Shown: piece after piece, positions 1 to 8,882 of the stretch
Layout: each line of letters begins with the position of its first letter
How positions within the stretch are numbered: position 1 is the first letter of the stretch
Assembly: GCF_003852405.1 (NCBI RefSeq)
Contig: NZ_QAJM01000020.1
Coordinates: 1 to 64,000, forward strand
Source of the DNA: Pseudomonas sp. KBW05
Lineage (GTDB): Bacteria; Pseudomonadota; Gammaproteobacteria; Pseudomonadales; Pseudomonadaceae
DNA: 64,000 nt
Direction: 5' to 3'
Translations under genes and position numbers: made by a program
The notes under the pieces: generated by a model
What the model was told of the DNA's origin: nothing
Databases searched by the model: none
The model's input: only the letters and a program-made list of their open reading frames with translations

Positions 1-10
1 GCGGTTAAAA

Positions 11-120
11 ATGTGGGAGCGGGCTTGCTCGCGAAAGCGGTGTATCAGCCGATACATGTATTGACTGACCCACCGCATTCGCGAGCAAGCCCGCTCCCAC
101 ACAAGCCCGCTCCCACATTT
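11..120. repeat. REPIN (type 1), inverted REP pair plus an extra half copy
   Basis: A REP with core GTGGGAGCGGGCTTGCTCGC starts at about 13, and its inverted partner ends near 101. A second truncated inverted copy follows directly to 120. The two REPs form a long hairpin around an AT-richer spacer. The same family recurs at 3701, 8751, 13951, 20231 and 53577. Confidence 0.9.
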
Positions 121-155
121 GGTCGATGGTGTTATCAAGTCTGTATTCCAGGCAT

Positions 156-194
156 AAAAAAACGCCGCGTATCGTGAGATACGCGGCGTTTTTT
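156..194. terminator. bidirectional rho-independent terminator downstream of acnB
   Basis: A perfect 13-bp stem (161-173 with 178-190) with a GTGA loop is flanked by an A-tract on one side and a T-tract on the other, so it can terminate from both directions. It lies just past the acnB stop codon. Confidence 0.92.
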
Positions 195-208
195 ATTGCA
201 TCAACACC

Positions 209-2818
209 TTAGGCTTGAATCACCGGGATGTTGGCGCTTGCTGCGATTTTACGGAACTCGGCAATCTGGTCGAAGTTCAGGTAGCGGTAGACGTCACTGG
301 CCATGGTGTCCAGTTTCGCTGCGTAGCCCATGTACTCTTCGACGGTCGGCAGGCGACCCAGAGTGGAAGCAACTGCCGCCAGCTCAGCCGAAGCCAGGTA
401 GACGTTCGCGCCGTCACCCAGACGGTTCGGGAAGTTACGGGTCGACGTCGACACAACAGTCGAGTTCGGTTCTACACGTGCCTGGTTACCCATGCACAGC
501 GAGCAGCCCGGCATTTCCATGCGCGCGCCAGCCTTGCCGTAGATGCCGTAGTAGCCTTCTTCGGTCAGTTGGTGAGCGTCCATCTTGGTCGGTGGCGACA
601 GCCATAGACGAGTTGGCAGCTGACCCTTGACCTGTTCCAGCAGTTTACCGGCAGCGCGGAAGTGACCGATGTTGGTCATGCACGAACCGATGAACACTTC
701 GTCGATCTTCTCGCCGGCAACGCTCGACAGCAGACGGGCATCGTCCGGGTCGTTTGGCGCGCAGAGGATAGGCTCGTTGATTTCCGACAGGTCGATCTCG
801 ATGATTTCGGCGTATTCCGCGTCGGCATCGGCTTCCATCAGCTCTGGGTTGGCAACCCAGGCTTCCATCGCTTGGGCGCGACGTTCCAGGGTACGCGGGT
901 CGCCGTAGCCTTCACCGATCATCCAGCGCAGCAGGGTGATGTTGGAGTTCAGGTACTCGGTGACGGACTCTTTCGACAGCTTGATGGTGCAACCGGCAGC
1001 CGAACGTTCAGCCGAGGCGTCTGACAGCTCGAAAGCTTGTTCCAGCGTCAGGTCGTTCAGGCCTTCGATTTCCAGGATGCGGCCGGAGAAGGCGTTTTTC
1101 TTGCCTTTCTTCTCTACAGTCAGCAGACCCGATTGGATCGCGTAGTAAGGAATGGCATGAACCAGGTCACGCAGGGTGATGCCAGGTTTCATTTTGCCTT
1201 TGAAGCGCACCAGGATCGATTCCGGCATGTCCAGTGGCATGACGCCAGTGGCTGCGGCGAACGCGACCAGGCCCGAACCGGCCGGGAACGAGATGCCCAT
1301 CGGGAAACGGGTGTGGGAGTCACCACCGGTACCGACGGTGTCCGGCAGCAGCATACGGTTCAGCCAGCTGTGGATGATGCCGTCGCCTGGACGCAGCGAT
1401 ACACCGCCACGGGTCATGATGAAGTCAGGCAGGGTGTGGTGGGTGGTCACGTCGATCGGCTTTGGATAGGCCGCGGTGTGGCAGAAGGACTGCATCACCA
1501 GATCGGTCGAGAAGCCCAGGCACGCCAGGTCTTTCAGTTCATCACGGGTCATTGGACCGGTGGTGTCCTGGGAACCCACGGTGGTCATCTTCGGCTCGCA
1601 GTAGGTGCCAGGACGAACGCCTTTGCCTTCCGGCAGGCCGCACGCCTTGCCGACCATTTTCTGTGCCAGGGTGAAGCCTTTGCCGGTGTCGACAGGTGCT
1701 TCAGGCAGCTTGAACAGGTCGGTAGGGCCCAGGCCCAGCTCGGTACGTGCCTTGTCGGTCAGGCCGCGACCGATGATCAGCGGAATACGGCCGCCAGCGC
1801 GCACTTCGTCCAACAGCACCGGGGTCTTCATTTCGAAGGTGGTGATGACTTCGTTGCTGTTGTGTTTGCAGACTTTGCCAGCATGCGGGTACAGGTCGAT
1901 CACGTCGCCCATGTTCATGTTGGTAACGTCGAATTCGATTGGCAGTGCGCCAGCATCTTCCATGGTGTTGTAGAAGATTGGAGCGATCTTGCTGCCGAAG
2001 CAGAAGCCGCCAGCGCGCTTATTCGGTACGTAAGGAACGTCGTCGCCGAAGAACCACAGTACGGAGTTGGTGGCCGATTTACGCGACGAACCGGTACCGA
2101 CCACGTCACCGACGTAGGCGATCGGGAAGCCTTGGCCGCGCATCTCTTCGATCTGCTTCATCGGGCCGGTCTTGCCTTGCTCGTCCGGCACGATGCCTTC
2201 GCGAGCCATTTTCAGCATGGCCAGGGCGTGCAGCGGGATGTCAGGACGGGACCAGGCATCGGGAGCAGGGGACAGGTCGTCGGTGTTGGTTTCGCCGGTC
2301 ACCTTGAATACGCGCAGGCTGATCTTGTCGGCCAGGGTAGGGCGGTTGCGGAACCATTCGCCGTCAGCCCAGGACTGGATCACGCCTTTGGCGTGCTCGT
2401 TGCCGTTCTTGGCTTTTTCGGCCACGTCGTGGAACGCGTCGAACATCAGCAGGGTGTGCTTGAGTTGGGCGGCGGCGACAGGTGCCAGCTCGGCATCGTC
2501 CAGCAGCTCGACCAGGGTCACGATGTTGTAGCCGCCTTGCATGGTGCCAAGCAGTTCAACAGCGCGCTGTTTGCTGATCAGGGGGGAAGTGGCTTCGCCC
2601 TTGGCCAGGGCAGACAGGAAACCGGCCTTGACGTAGGCAGCTTCGTCAACACCAGGTGGAATGCGGTTGGTGATCAGGTCAACGAGGAATTCTTCTTCGC
2701 CAGCCGGAGGATTTTTCAGCAGCTCGACCAGGCCTGCGGTTTGTTCGGCGTTAAGCGGCTGGGGAACAATACCCAGGGCTGCACGCTCTTCGATATGTTT
2801 GCGGTAGGCTTCAAGCAC
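209..2818 (-). CDS. acnB: aconitate hydratase B (bifunctional aconitase/2-methylisocitrate dehydratase)
   Basis: This is the cytoplasmic TCA-cycle enzyme interconverting citrate and isocitrate through a [4Fe-4S] cluster. AcnB family members also dehydrate 2-methylcitrate-derived substrates. The product starts [15 protein letters not shown] after the initiator, as AcnB does. It carries the cluster-ligand motifs [10 protein letters not shown] and GCSLCMGNQ near the C-terminus and the AcnB order of domains (HEAT-like, swivel, then catalytic). The frame is open further upstream, but the GTG at 2818 has a GAGGG box at good distance and gives 869 residues, the length known for P. aeruginosa AcnB. 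The gene stands alone, ending in the strong terminator at 156-194. Very sure. Confidence 0.97.
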   Translation of the reverse strand: MLEAYRKHIEERAALGIVPQPLNAEQTAGLVELLKNPPAGEEEFLVDLITNRIPPGVDEAAYVKAGFLSALAKGEATSPLISKQRAVELLGTMQGGYNIVTLVELLDDAELAPVAAAQLKHTLLMFDAFHDVAEKAKNGNEHAKGVIQSWADGEWFRNRPTLADKISLRVFKVTGETNTDDLSPAPDAWSRPDIPLHALAMLKMAREGIVPDEQGKTGPMKQIEEMRGQGFPIAYVGDVVGTGSSRKSATNSVLWFFGDDVPYVPNKRAGGFCFGSKIAPIFYNTMEDAGALPIEFDVTNMNMGDVIDLYPHAGKVCKHNSNEVITTFEMKTPVLLDEVRAGGRIPLIIGRGLTDKARTELGLGPTDLFKLPEAPVDTGKGFTLAQKMVGKACGLPEGKGVRPGTYCEPKMTTVGSQDTTGPMTRDELKDLACLGFSTDLVMQSFCHTAAYPKPIDVTTHHTLPDFIMTRGGVSLRPGDGIIHSWLNRMLLPDTVGTGGDSHTRFPMGISFPAGSGLVAFAAATGVMPLDMPESILVRFKGKMKPGITLRDLVHAIPYYAIQSGLLTVEKKGKKNAFSGRILEIEGLNDLTLEQAFELSDASAERSAAGCTIKLSKESVTEYLNSNITLLRWMIGEGYGDPRTLERRAQAMEAWVANPELMEADADAEYAEIIEIDLSEINEPILCAPNDPDDARLLSSVAGEKIDEVFIGSCMTNIGHFRAAGKLLEQVKGQLPTRLWLSPPTKMDAHQLTEEGYYGIYGKAGARMEMPGCSLCMGNQARVEPNSTVVSTSTRNFPNRLGDGANVYLASAELAAVASTLGRLPTVEEYMGYAAKLDTMASDVYRYLNFDQIAEFRKIAASANIPVIQA

Positions 2819-3215
2819 AGTTATTACCCTCATCAGTGGTCCCACGGGACGCTCATCCAGAAATGAACGGCACGCATGCGCTCGGGGGCTTTTTGGGCCG
2901 CAAAGCCAGCGCTGCCGGCATTCCTCACAGAAGCTGCTTTCAAAGTTTTACGCCTGCAGAACGGGGCTGATGAGGGTTGGCGAGGGTATTGACCTACCGA
3001 GTCATTGACCATCGCCAACACCGTTCTGAAGGAACGACTGTGCTCGTGACGCTTTGAAAACAGCTTCCAGCGGATTATTGGCGCCTTACAAGGCCGGATG
3101 ATTCTACGGCAAAAAAAATCTAAAGGTAAGTTGCCTAACCAAGTTTGCAGGGTGATCAAGGTTAGACAAAGGGCTAACATGGCGCATTGTTTCGCTGATT
3201 TGCGTGTTGTTACCC
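2819..3215. other. intergenic region between acnB and the DUF1289 gene
   Basis: About 400 bp upstream of two divergent genes. A frame of 115 codons on the minus strand (2833-3180) has arginine-rich, low-similarity content and is probably not a gene. On the minus strand, a possible acnB -10 (TAGAAT) lies near 3100, after a T-rich run. Nothing else is recognisable, so the acnB leader may be long. Confidence 0.4.
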
Positions 3216-3686
3216 ATGCCCAACCAAACCATCAAGACCCCCTGCGTAGGCCTGTGCTCCACGGTCTACGGCGATCTCGTGTGCCGTGGCTGCAAGCGTT
3301 TCCACCATGAAGTGATCCAGTGGAATGGCTATAACGAAGAAGAAAAACGCGCGGTCTGGCTGCGCCTGGAGCAACTGCTGGTGCAGGTGATGGCCGGTAA
3401 GGTGGAGGTTTTCGACCCCAAGACCCTGCGCGGCCAGCTGGAGCAGCGCAAGATTCGCTTTGTGCCGCACCAGTCGGAGTATTGCTGGGCGTACCAGTTG
3501 ATTGCCCGGGGCGCGCGGGTGATCTCCAATCTGGAGGCCTATGGCATGGTGCTGTTGCCGGAGTTTCGCGAGTGGGCCTTGCCGGATTTGCGTGATGCGA
3601 TTGATCGGGAGTTTTTTATCCTGTCCGAGGCGCATTACCAGCGCTATATCGCGCCGGGGTTTCTCAAGGATGTATTTGGTGCCTGA
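3216..3686 (+). CDS. DUF1289 domain-containing protein
   Basis: A 156-residue soluble protein. The N-terminus holds the DUF1289 cysteine pattern: CVGLCS followed by CRGC, then HHEV and WNGY. This looks like a small zinc- or iron-binding knuckle. The remaining ~100 residues are a helical extension found in the Pseudomonas version of the family, which is longer than stand-alone DUF1289 proteins (~60-80 residues). The ATG at 3216 is preferred to the in-frame GTG at 3204. The function is not known and the neighbours give no clue. It is transcribed away from acnB. Confidence 0.8.
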   Translation: MPNQTIKTPCVGLCSTVYGDLVCRGCKRFHHEVIQWNGYNEEEKRAVWLRLEQLLVQVMAGKVEVFDPKTLRGQLEQRKIRFVPHQSEYCWAYQLIARGARVISNLEAYGMVLLPEFREWALPDLRDAIDREFFILSEAHYQRYIAPGFLKDVFGA

Positions 3687-3700
3687 CACCGCGCAGAGCA

Positions 3701-3796
3701 AATGTGGGAGCGGGCTTGCTCGCGAAAGCGGTGTATCAGTCACCGATTGATGTCGACTGGCCCACCGCATTCGCGAGCAAGCCCGCTCCCACATTT
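3701..3796. repeat. REPIN (type 1)
   Basis: Two inverted copies of the GTGGGAGCGGGCTTGCTCGC REP separated by about 45 bp fill the space between two convergent genes. They could act as a convergent transcription barrier. Confidence 0.9.
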
Positions 3797-3811
3797 TGAT
3801 CTCCATCACCT

Positions 3812-4675
3812 TCAGGCTTTGCCAGCCAGTTCTTCTAGATGTGCCATTAGCGTTTCAGGCTTAAGCACCAACACATCACTTTCCACCGCATCCAGCACCA
3901 CCTCCGCCGTATTGCCGATCAGCGCCCCGGAAATCCCGGTACGTCCCACGGTGCCGATAATGGTCACTGCAGCTTCTAATTTATGCACCAGATGCGGGAT
4001 CAGCACATCCGCTGGACCTTCCTCGATATGCAGATGCTTGTCGTCCACATCAAATTCAGCCTGGAACGCCCGGCACTGCTCGCGATAACGTGCCTCGATG
4101 GTTTCCTTGAGCTGAAAGGTCGGGTCCGCTGCCGACAGCATCGGCGACGGGTGGGCGCTGATCACGTGCAGTTGCGCCTTGGCCAGGCTGGCGATGTCGA
4201 AGCCATGGTCAATGATGGCGTTGTGCAGTGAGCGGTGTTCGCCGTCGCTGTTGCCCACATCGATGGCCGCCAGGATCACGCCCCCAGCCCACGGCGTAGA
4301 CGTCTTCACCAGCAGCACCGCCGTCGGGCAATAGCGCAGCAACTTCCAGTCCGCCGGCGTCAGCAATGCCTTTTTCAGCGGGCTGTCGGGAAAGTGTTGC
4401 TTGATCACCAGCCCACAACCTTCGGCCTGCTGCACATCAATGATGGTTTCATGCAGGCTGTCATTCCACGCCTGTTCGGTGGTGACGCTGTAGCCATCCT
4501 CCTGCAAGCCGGCCTTTAGCAGGCTCAACAGCGCCGAATGCTCATGCTTCCTGTCGCACACCAGCAAATGCAGGTGCGCGCCAGTGACCCCGGCAATCAG
4601 CTTGGCGCGCTTGAGGGCCAGGCTTTCCGAGTGTTCGGGCTCGATGACCACCAGGATGCTGCGGATGGCTTGCAT
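3812..4675 (-). CDS. tandem-domain universal stress protein (UspE-like)
   Basis: A 287-residue cytoplasmic protein with two consecutive Usp domains (about 1-140 and 150-287). The second has the nucleotide-binding motif G-2x-G-9x-G(S/T), seen as GTVGRTG...GNT, so it probably binds ATP. The first lacks a clear copy. Usp proteins of this kind in pseudomonads support survival under low oxygen or starvation. The start at 4675 was chosen because GGAG sits 8 nt upstream; the two in-frame starts further up lack a ribosome site. The promoter region holds a perfect ANR box (4740-4753) placed about 42 bp before the inferred transcription start, so anaerobic activation by ANR is likely. It is convergent with the DUF1289 gene. 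Confidence 0.88.
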   Translation of the reverse strand: MQAIRSILVVIEPEHSESLALKRAKLIAGVTGAHLHLLVCDRKHEHSALLSLLKAGLQEDGYSVTTEQAWNDSLHETIIDVQQAEGCGLVIKQHFPDSPLKKALLTPADWKLLRYCPTAVLLVKTSTPWAGGVILAAIDVGNSDGEHRSLHNAIIDHGFDIASLAKAQLHVISAHPSPMLSAADPTFQLKETIEARYREQCRAFQAEFDVDDKHLHIEEGPADVLIPHLVHKLEAAVTIIGTVGRTGISGALIGNTAEVVLDAVESDVLVLKPETLMAHLEELAGKA

Positions 4676-4703
4676 GTTCGGGTTCTCCATGAAAAGGGGG
4701 ACA

Positions 4704-4753
4704 TGGAACAACTATAGTTGCTGCCCGGCGCACGTCATGTTGATACACATCAA
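4704..4753 (-). promoter_or_regulatory. ANR/FNR-dependent class II promoter of the usp gene
   Basis: TTGAT-ACAC-ATCAA at 4740-4753 is an exact FNR/ANR consensus. On the minus strand, a -10 hexamer TATAGT occupies 4711-4716. A start site near 4704 would put the box centre about 42 bp upstream, the class II spacing. The box also lies about 75 bp before miaE, so an effect on miaE is possible but its geometry is less good. Confidence 0.85.
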
Positions 4754-4785
4754 GGCCAGTGGCTGGTGGTCTGCGGCGTGGTCGG

Positions 4786-4791
4786 TATAAT
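4786..4791 (+). promoter_or_regulatory. -10 hexamer upstream of miaE
   Basis: A perfect TATAAT lies 35 bp before the miaE ATG. The -35 position 17 bp upstream (CTGGTG) is poor, so either the promoter is weak or an activator is needed. Confidence 0.5.
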
Positions 4792-4826
4792 CGGCGCCCT
4801 TTTGTGATCCTTTGCCCGTGAGCCCG

Positions 4827-5429
4827 ATGAACCTGCCCGAAATCCACGAATTCCTCGGCTGCCGCACCCCCGACGCCTGGGTCCAGGCTGCCTTGGCCGA
4901 TCAGGAAACCCTGCTGATCGACCACAAGAACTGTGAATTCAAAGCCGCCAGCACCGCCTTGAGCCTGATCGCCAAGTACTACAGCCATGTCGACCTGATC
5001 AATATGATGTCGCGCCTGGCCCGGGAAGAACTGGTGCACCACGAACAAGTCATGCGCCTGATGAAAAAGCGCAAGATCGAACTGCGCCAACTGAATGCCG
5101 GGCGTTACGCCTCGGGTTTGCGCAAAGTCGTGCGCACCCACGAACCGGTCAAACTGGTGGATACGTTGGTGGTCGGCGCCTTTATCGAAGCGCGCAGTTG
5201 CGAGCGTTTCGAAGCGCTGGTGCCGCATTTGGACGAAGAACTCGGCAAGTTCTACTTCGGCCTGCTGAAAAGCGAGGCGCGGCACTTCCAGGGCTACCTC
5301 AAGTTGGCCTACCAGTACGGCGACGCCAAAGACGTGCCCCTGGTCATTGAGCGGGTGCGGGCGGCCGAGCAGGAGTTGATCGAATCACCCGACGTCGAGT
5401 TCCGCTTTCACAGTGGCGTGCCAGCCTGA
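4827..5429 (+). CDS. miaE: tRNA 2-methylthio-N6-isopentenyladenosine hydroxylase
   Basis: This enzyme hydroxylates the isopentenyl group of ms2i6A37 in tRNA, using O2 and a non-haem diiron centre. The 200-residue product shows the ferritin-like ligand set in order: Glu37, Glu68-x-x-His71, Glu121 and Glu150-x-x-His153. Residues such as IDHKNCEFKAAS and REELVHHEQV are typical of MiaE. The ATG at 4827 is preferred to the TTG at 4812. The last 45 bp overlap the end of the convergent MFS gene. Because the enzyme needs O2, the nearby ANR box more likely serves the divergent usp gene. Confidence 0.95.
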   Translation: MNLPEIHEFLGCRTPDAWVQAALADQETLLIDHKNCEFKAASTALSLIAKYYSHVDLINMMSRLAREELVHHEQVMRLMKKRKIELRQLNAGRYASGLRKVVRTHEPVKLVDTLVVGAFIEARSCERFEALVPHLDEELGKFYFGLLKSEARHFQGYLKLAYQYGDAKDVPLVIERVRAAEQELIESPDVEFRFHSGVPA

Positions 5430-6584
5430 GGCGACGGCCACGCCGATCAATGCGGTGATGCCTGCCAGCAGCAGGATCACCGTTTGCACGCCCAAGGGCG
5501 CGGCCAATACGGCAATCATCAGACCCGCCAGCGGTTGCGGCAGGTTGTTGAGCAAGGTAATCACGCCCACGGTCTTGCCGAAGTCCTGCACCGGAATCAC
5601 CTTTTGCCGCACGCTGCGCATGTACACGCTGTACATCTTGTCGAAGCCGATCACCAGCAAAAAGCCCAGGGAGTACAGCCATAGATTGGGGCTGATCGCC
5701 GTGATCAGTGCGCCCAGGGCAATCATTGCGTAGGAAAGCCCACCGAGCAGCTTCAACGGCAGGGTGGCGCGCGCCAGGTAGAACAGAATCACGATGGTCA
5801 CCAGTGCGCCGGCCGCTTGCAGCACGGCGTAGGCGTCTTTGTCGGCGGCGTACAGGCCAGTGACCATCGCTGCTGACGTGGCCAGCGTGACGCCGATGAT
5901 CAGGTTCACGCCCACCGTCAACGCAATCAGGCGCTTGAGCCCGGCGAGGTTACGGATATGCCCAAACGCAATCCGCAGCGGTTGCAGCCAGATATCCCGA
6001 TGTTGCTCGAAAACGGCCGGGACTACCGTGCTGGAACGCTGCCACACGCGCATCGCCACGTCCGCCAACATAAACAGCCCGGCAATCCCCAGCACCACCC
6101 AATGCCACGCCCAGACTTCCAGCATCAGCGCCGCCACCAGCGGCCCGAGCACCAGGCCGCTTTGGTCGGCGATCTGTGAATAGGACAGGGTCTTGGCATA
6201 GCTGTACTGCTGGAAGATATGCGGCATCAGCACTTCGCGGGCCATGATGCCCTGGGTGGTCAACACCCCGCACACGGCCGATAGCAGCACGATCCAGTAG
6301 ATGCCGTCGAACAGGCCGAACAGCGCCACTGCCAACACGCAGGCCAGCGCCCGGTAGACCTGGCTGATATGCAGGATGCGCACAGGAGGGTACTTGTCAC
6401 ACAGCGCCCCGCACAGCGGAAACGCGAGGAAGCGCGGCAGCGACTCGACGAAAAACGCCAGCCCGGCCCACGAAACACTGCCGGTGGTCTGGAAGACGAT
6501 CAACGGCACGATAAACAGCAGGATCTGATCCGCCAGCCGCGACAGGAACAGTGAGATAAAAAACGCCAGGTAATCCTTGCGCAT
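5385..6584 (-). CDS. MFS transporter, probable exporter
   Basis: A 399-residue inner-membrane protein with about 12 predicted membrane segments. It has the MFS loop motif at DKYPPVRIL (about residue 63) and family-like composition throughout. It resembles the 'enterobactin/macrolide exporter-like' MFS branch (a long first half, GLVLGPLVAAL in segment 5), but I cannot name a substrate. The start has GGGAG 6 nt upstream. Its 3' end overlaps miaE by 45 bp on the opposite strand. It is divergent from rstA. Confidence 0.85.
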   Translation of the reverse strand: MRKDYLAFFISLFLSRLADQILLFIVPLIVFQTTGSVSWAGLAFFVESLPRFLAFPLCGALCDKYPPVRILHISQVYRALACVLAVALFGLFDGIYWIVLLSAVCGVLTTQGIMAREVLMPHIFQQYSYAKTLSYSQIADQSGLVLGPLVAALMLEVWAWHWVVLGIAGLFMLADVAMRVWQRSSTVVPAVFEQHRDIWLQPLRIAFGHIRNLAGLKRLIALTVGVNLIIGVTLATSAAMVTGLYAADKDAYAVLQAAGALVTIVILFYLARATLPLKLLGGLSYAMIALGALITAISPNLWLYSLGFLLVIGFDKMYSVYMRSVRQKVIPVQDFGKTVGVITLLNNLPQPLAGLMIAVLAAPLGVQTVILLLAGITALIGVAVASGWHATVKAELDVG

Positions 6585-6698
6585 ACAACTCCCTGTGAAT
6601 GGCGTTAAAGATTGCGGGCAATTTGTTAAAAAGTCTTAAAAGCATGAAGCTTGGTCGGGCGGTGCTGGCCAGTTGCTTAAGTTGCCCAGCTTGCCACC

Positions 6699-6704
6699 TA
6701 TAAT
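6699..6704 (+). promoter_or_regulatory. -10 hexamer of the rstAB promoter
   Basis: A perfect TATAAT lies 37 bp before the rstA ATG. The -35 region (CTTAAG at 17-bp spacing) matches poorly, as expected if an activator, perhaps RstA itself, helps. Confidence 0.5.
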
Positions 6705-6740
6705 GCCTGCACTTCAATCTGCGTCGCACACTGAGAATTT

Positions 6741-7448
6741 ATGGAAAACCTGGGTCTGGGCAAGGTATTGCTCGTTGAAGACGACGAGAAACTGGCAGGG
6801 CTGATTGCACATTTTCTGTCGCAGCATGGCTTTGACGTGCGGGTGGTGCACCGGGGCGATGAGGCCTTGGCGGCGTTCCTGGATTTCAAGCCGAAGATTG
6901 TCGTGCTCGACCTGATGTTGCCGGGTCAGAGCGGCCTGCATGTGTGCCGTGGCATCCGCAACGTTTCTGATACACCCATCGTGATCCTCACCGCCAAAGA
7001 GGACGATCTGGACCATATCCTGGGCCTGGAGTCCGGCGCCGATGATTATGTGATCAAGCCGATCAAACCGCCGGTACTGCTCGCGCGGTTGCGCGCGTTG
7101 CAGCGGCGCCAGGTGCCTGAGCCAACGGTGCGTGGCTCCCTGGCGTTCGGGCGGTTGGCCATTGATCGCACTTGCCGGGTGGTCAACCTGGGCGAGGAGA
7201 AGATCGACCTCACCACCATGGAGTTCGAATTGCTGTGGTTGCTGGCCAGCCACTCGGGCACGATCCTGTCCCGCGATGACATCCTCAACCGCATGCGCGG
7301 CATCGCCTTTGACGGCCTCAATCGCAGCGTCGATGTGTACATCAGCAAGCTGCGCGGCAAGCTCAACGACAACCCCCGCGAGCCGGTGTGCATCAAGACC
7401 ATCTGGGGCAAGGGTTACCTGTTCAATCCGTTCGCGTGGGAGGTCTAG
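6741..7448 (+). CDS. rstA: OmpR-family response regulator RstA
   Basis: A 235-residue cytoplasmic DNA-binding regulator. The receiver domain (8-120) has the acidic pair at 14-15, phospho-acceptor Asp57 (VVLDLMLPG) and the Lys in YVIKPIKPP. The winged-helix domain (about 130-232) carries NRSVDVYISKLRGKL and ends KGYLFNPFAWE. That ending and HILGLESGADDY match E. coli RstA closely, which is why I name it. It is followed immediately by rstB, with the TAG touching the next ATG, so the two are cotranscribed. Its targets cannot be read from sequence; the neighbouring mipA and beta-lactamase genes are candidates. Confidence 0.92.
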   Translation: MENLGLGKVLLVEDDEKLAGLIAHFLSQHGFDVRVVHRGDEALAAFLDFKPKIVVLDLMLPGQSGLHVCRGIRNVSDTPIVILTAKEDDLDHILGLESGADDYVIKPIKPPVLLARLRALQRRQVPEPTVRGSLAFGRLAIDRTCRVVNLGEEKIDLTTMEFELLWLLASHSGTILSRDDILNRMRGIAFDGLNRSVDVYISKLRGKLNDNPREPVCIKTIWGKGYLFNPFAWEV

Positions 7449-8726
7449 ATGCTCCGGCTGTTTCTGCGCCTGTATGTGATCCTCGCGCTGGGCCTGGCGG
7501 GGGCCATCTGGCTGGTCAACTACACCTTTGACGAGTTGCTGCCCGAAGCCAACGAAACTTATAACCGCGAAGCCATGCGCGGCCCGGCGTATGGCTTGGT
7601 GGAGCAATTGCGCCCAGTGCCGGAGGCGGCCCGGGCGGCGCGCCTGGCTGAGTTGCAAAGCCACTACGGTCTGCACCTTAAGTTGGTGGCGCGCGACGAG
7701 CTGAAGCTGAGCTCGCGCGAGCAGCAATTGCTCGCGGCCGGGCAATTGGTGGTGCGTGGCGACTTTATGGAGTTCATCGCCAATATCGACGGCGGTTCGC
7801 AACTGCTGGAAATCAAATTGCCGGAAGAACCCAAGTGGTTGTACTTGTGGGCCTATGGGTTCCTCGGCCTGTGCCTGGCCATCGTCCTGTATTTCTGGGT
7901 GCGCCCGCACTGGCGCGACCTGGAGCATATCCGCCTGGCCGCGCAACGTTTTGGCGACAACGACCTTGGTTCACGCATCCTGCTACCGCGTCGCTCCACC
8001 GTGCGTGAGTTGGCCGGGCACTTCAACCAGATGGCCGAACGCATCGAGAGCCTCATCGCCAACCAGCGCGAACTGACCAACGCGGTTTCCCATGAGTTGC
8101 GCACGCCGATTGCGCGCCTGTCGTTCGAGCTCGACCAGCTCAAGCAACAGGCCGATCCGCACCTGCGCGGCGAGCTGATCACCGACATGTATGCCGACCT
8201 TGGCGAGTTGGAAGAAATGGTTTCCGAGCTGCTTACCTACGCCAGCCTGGAACGCGGCGCGACCCAGGTCACCCGGGAAAGCATCGAGGCCCACAGCTGG
8301 CTCGACAGCGTGATCGGCAGCGTCGCGCTGGAGGCCGAAGCGGCGGGTGTGCAGTTGTCGTTGCGCACCTGCGAAGTGGACTTTATCCAGATCGAACCAC
8401 GCTTTATGGCGCGGGCGGTGATCAACCTGCTGCGCAACGCCATCCGTTACGCCGAACGGCGTGTGGAAGTGTCGCTGGTCAAGTTCGGTCAGGGTTATGA
8501 AGTGCGCGTGTGCGATGACGGCCCTGGCGTGCCCGAGGAAGGGCGGGCGAAGATCTTCCAGCCGTTCATGCGCCTGGATGCCAGCCGCGACCGCCGTACC
8601 GGTGGTTTTGGTCTTGGCTTGGCGCTGGTGCAGCGGGTATCGCAATGGCATGGCGGGCAAGTGGAGGTGTTGGATTCGGAGTGGGGCGGCGCGTCGTTTC
8701 GGATGACGTGGGCGTATGCCGAGTAG
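7449..8726 (+). CDS. rstB: sensor histidine kinase RstB
   Basis: A 425-residue inner-membrane kinase partner of RstA. It has membrane segments at about 7-25 and 131-151 enclosing a ~105-residue periplasmic sensor. Next come a HAMP-type linker (about 152-205), a HisKA domain with phospho-acceptor His215 in NAVSHELRTP, and an HATPase domain with N box (LLRNAIRYA), DDGPGVP, RRTGGFGLGLAL. The overall plan and motifs such as VRPHWRDLE match E. coli RstB. Start codon is adjacent to the rstA stop, so translation is probably coupled. Confidence 0.92.
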   Translation: MLRLFLRLYVILALGLAGAIWLVNYTFDELLPEANETYNREAMRGPAYGLVEQLRPVPEAARAARLAELQSHYGLHLKLVARDELKLSSREQQLLAAGQLVVRGDFMEFIANIDGGSQLLEIKLPEEPKWLYLWAYGFLGLCLAIVLYFWVRPHWRDLEHIRLAAQRFGDNDLGSRILLPRRSTVRELAGHFNQMAERIESLIANQRELTNAVSHELRTPIARLSFELDQLKQQADPHLRGELITDMYADLGELEEMVSELLTYASLERGATQVTRESIEAHSWLDSVIGSVALEAEAAGVQLSLRTCEVDFIQIEPRFMARAVINLLRNAIRYAERRVEVSLVKFGQGYEVRVCDDGPGVPEEGRAKIFQPFMRLDASRDRRTGGFGLGLALVQRVSQWHGGQVEVLDSEWGGASFRMTWAYAE

Positions 8727-8750
8727 CGCTTTGGAAAACGCAGTAGATCA

Positions 8751-8860
8751 AAATGTGGGAGCGGGCTTGCTCGCGAAAGCGGAGTGTCAGCCAATGCATC
8801 AGGTGACTGAACCACCGCTTTCGCGAGCAAGCCCGCTCCCACACAAGCCCGCTCCCACAG
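8751..8860. repeat. REPIN (type 1) with extra half copy
   Basis: An inverted pair of type 1 REPs lies between convergent rstB and the mipA-like gene. The second REP is followed by a truncated copy, as in the element at 11-120. Confidence 0.9.
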
Positions 8861-8882
8861 TGTGTTTACAGCATGGCTCCTG

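Noticed and set aside
1037-2866. 609-codon open frame opposite acnB
   Set aside because: It is the antisense shadow of a highly conserved gene with high-GC third positions; its composition is arginine/histidine/glutamine rich and it has no recognisable domain.
2833-3180. 115-codon frame upstream of acnB
   Set aside because: No ribosome site or domain, and its end overlaps the acnB leader and start; probably spurious.
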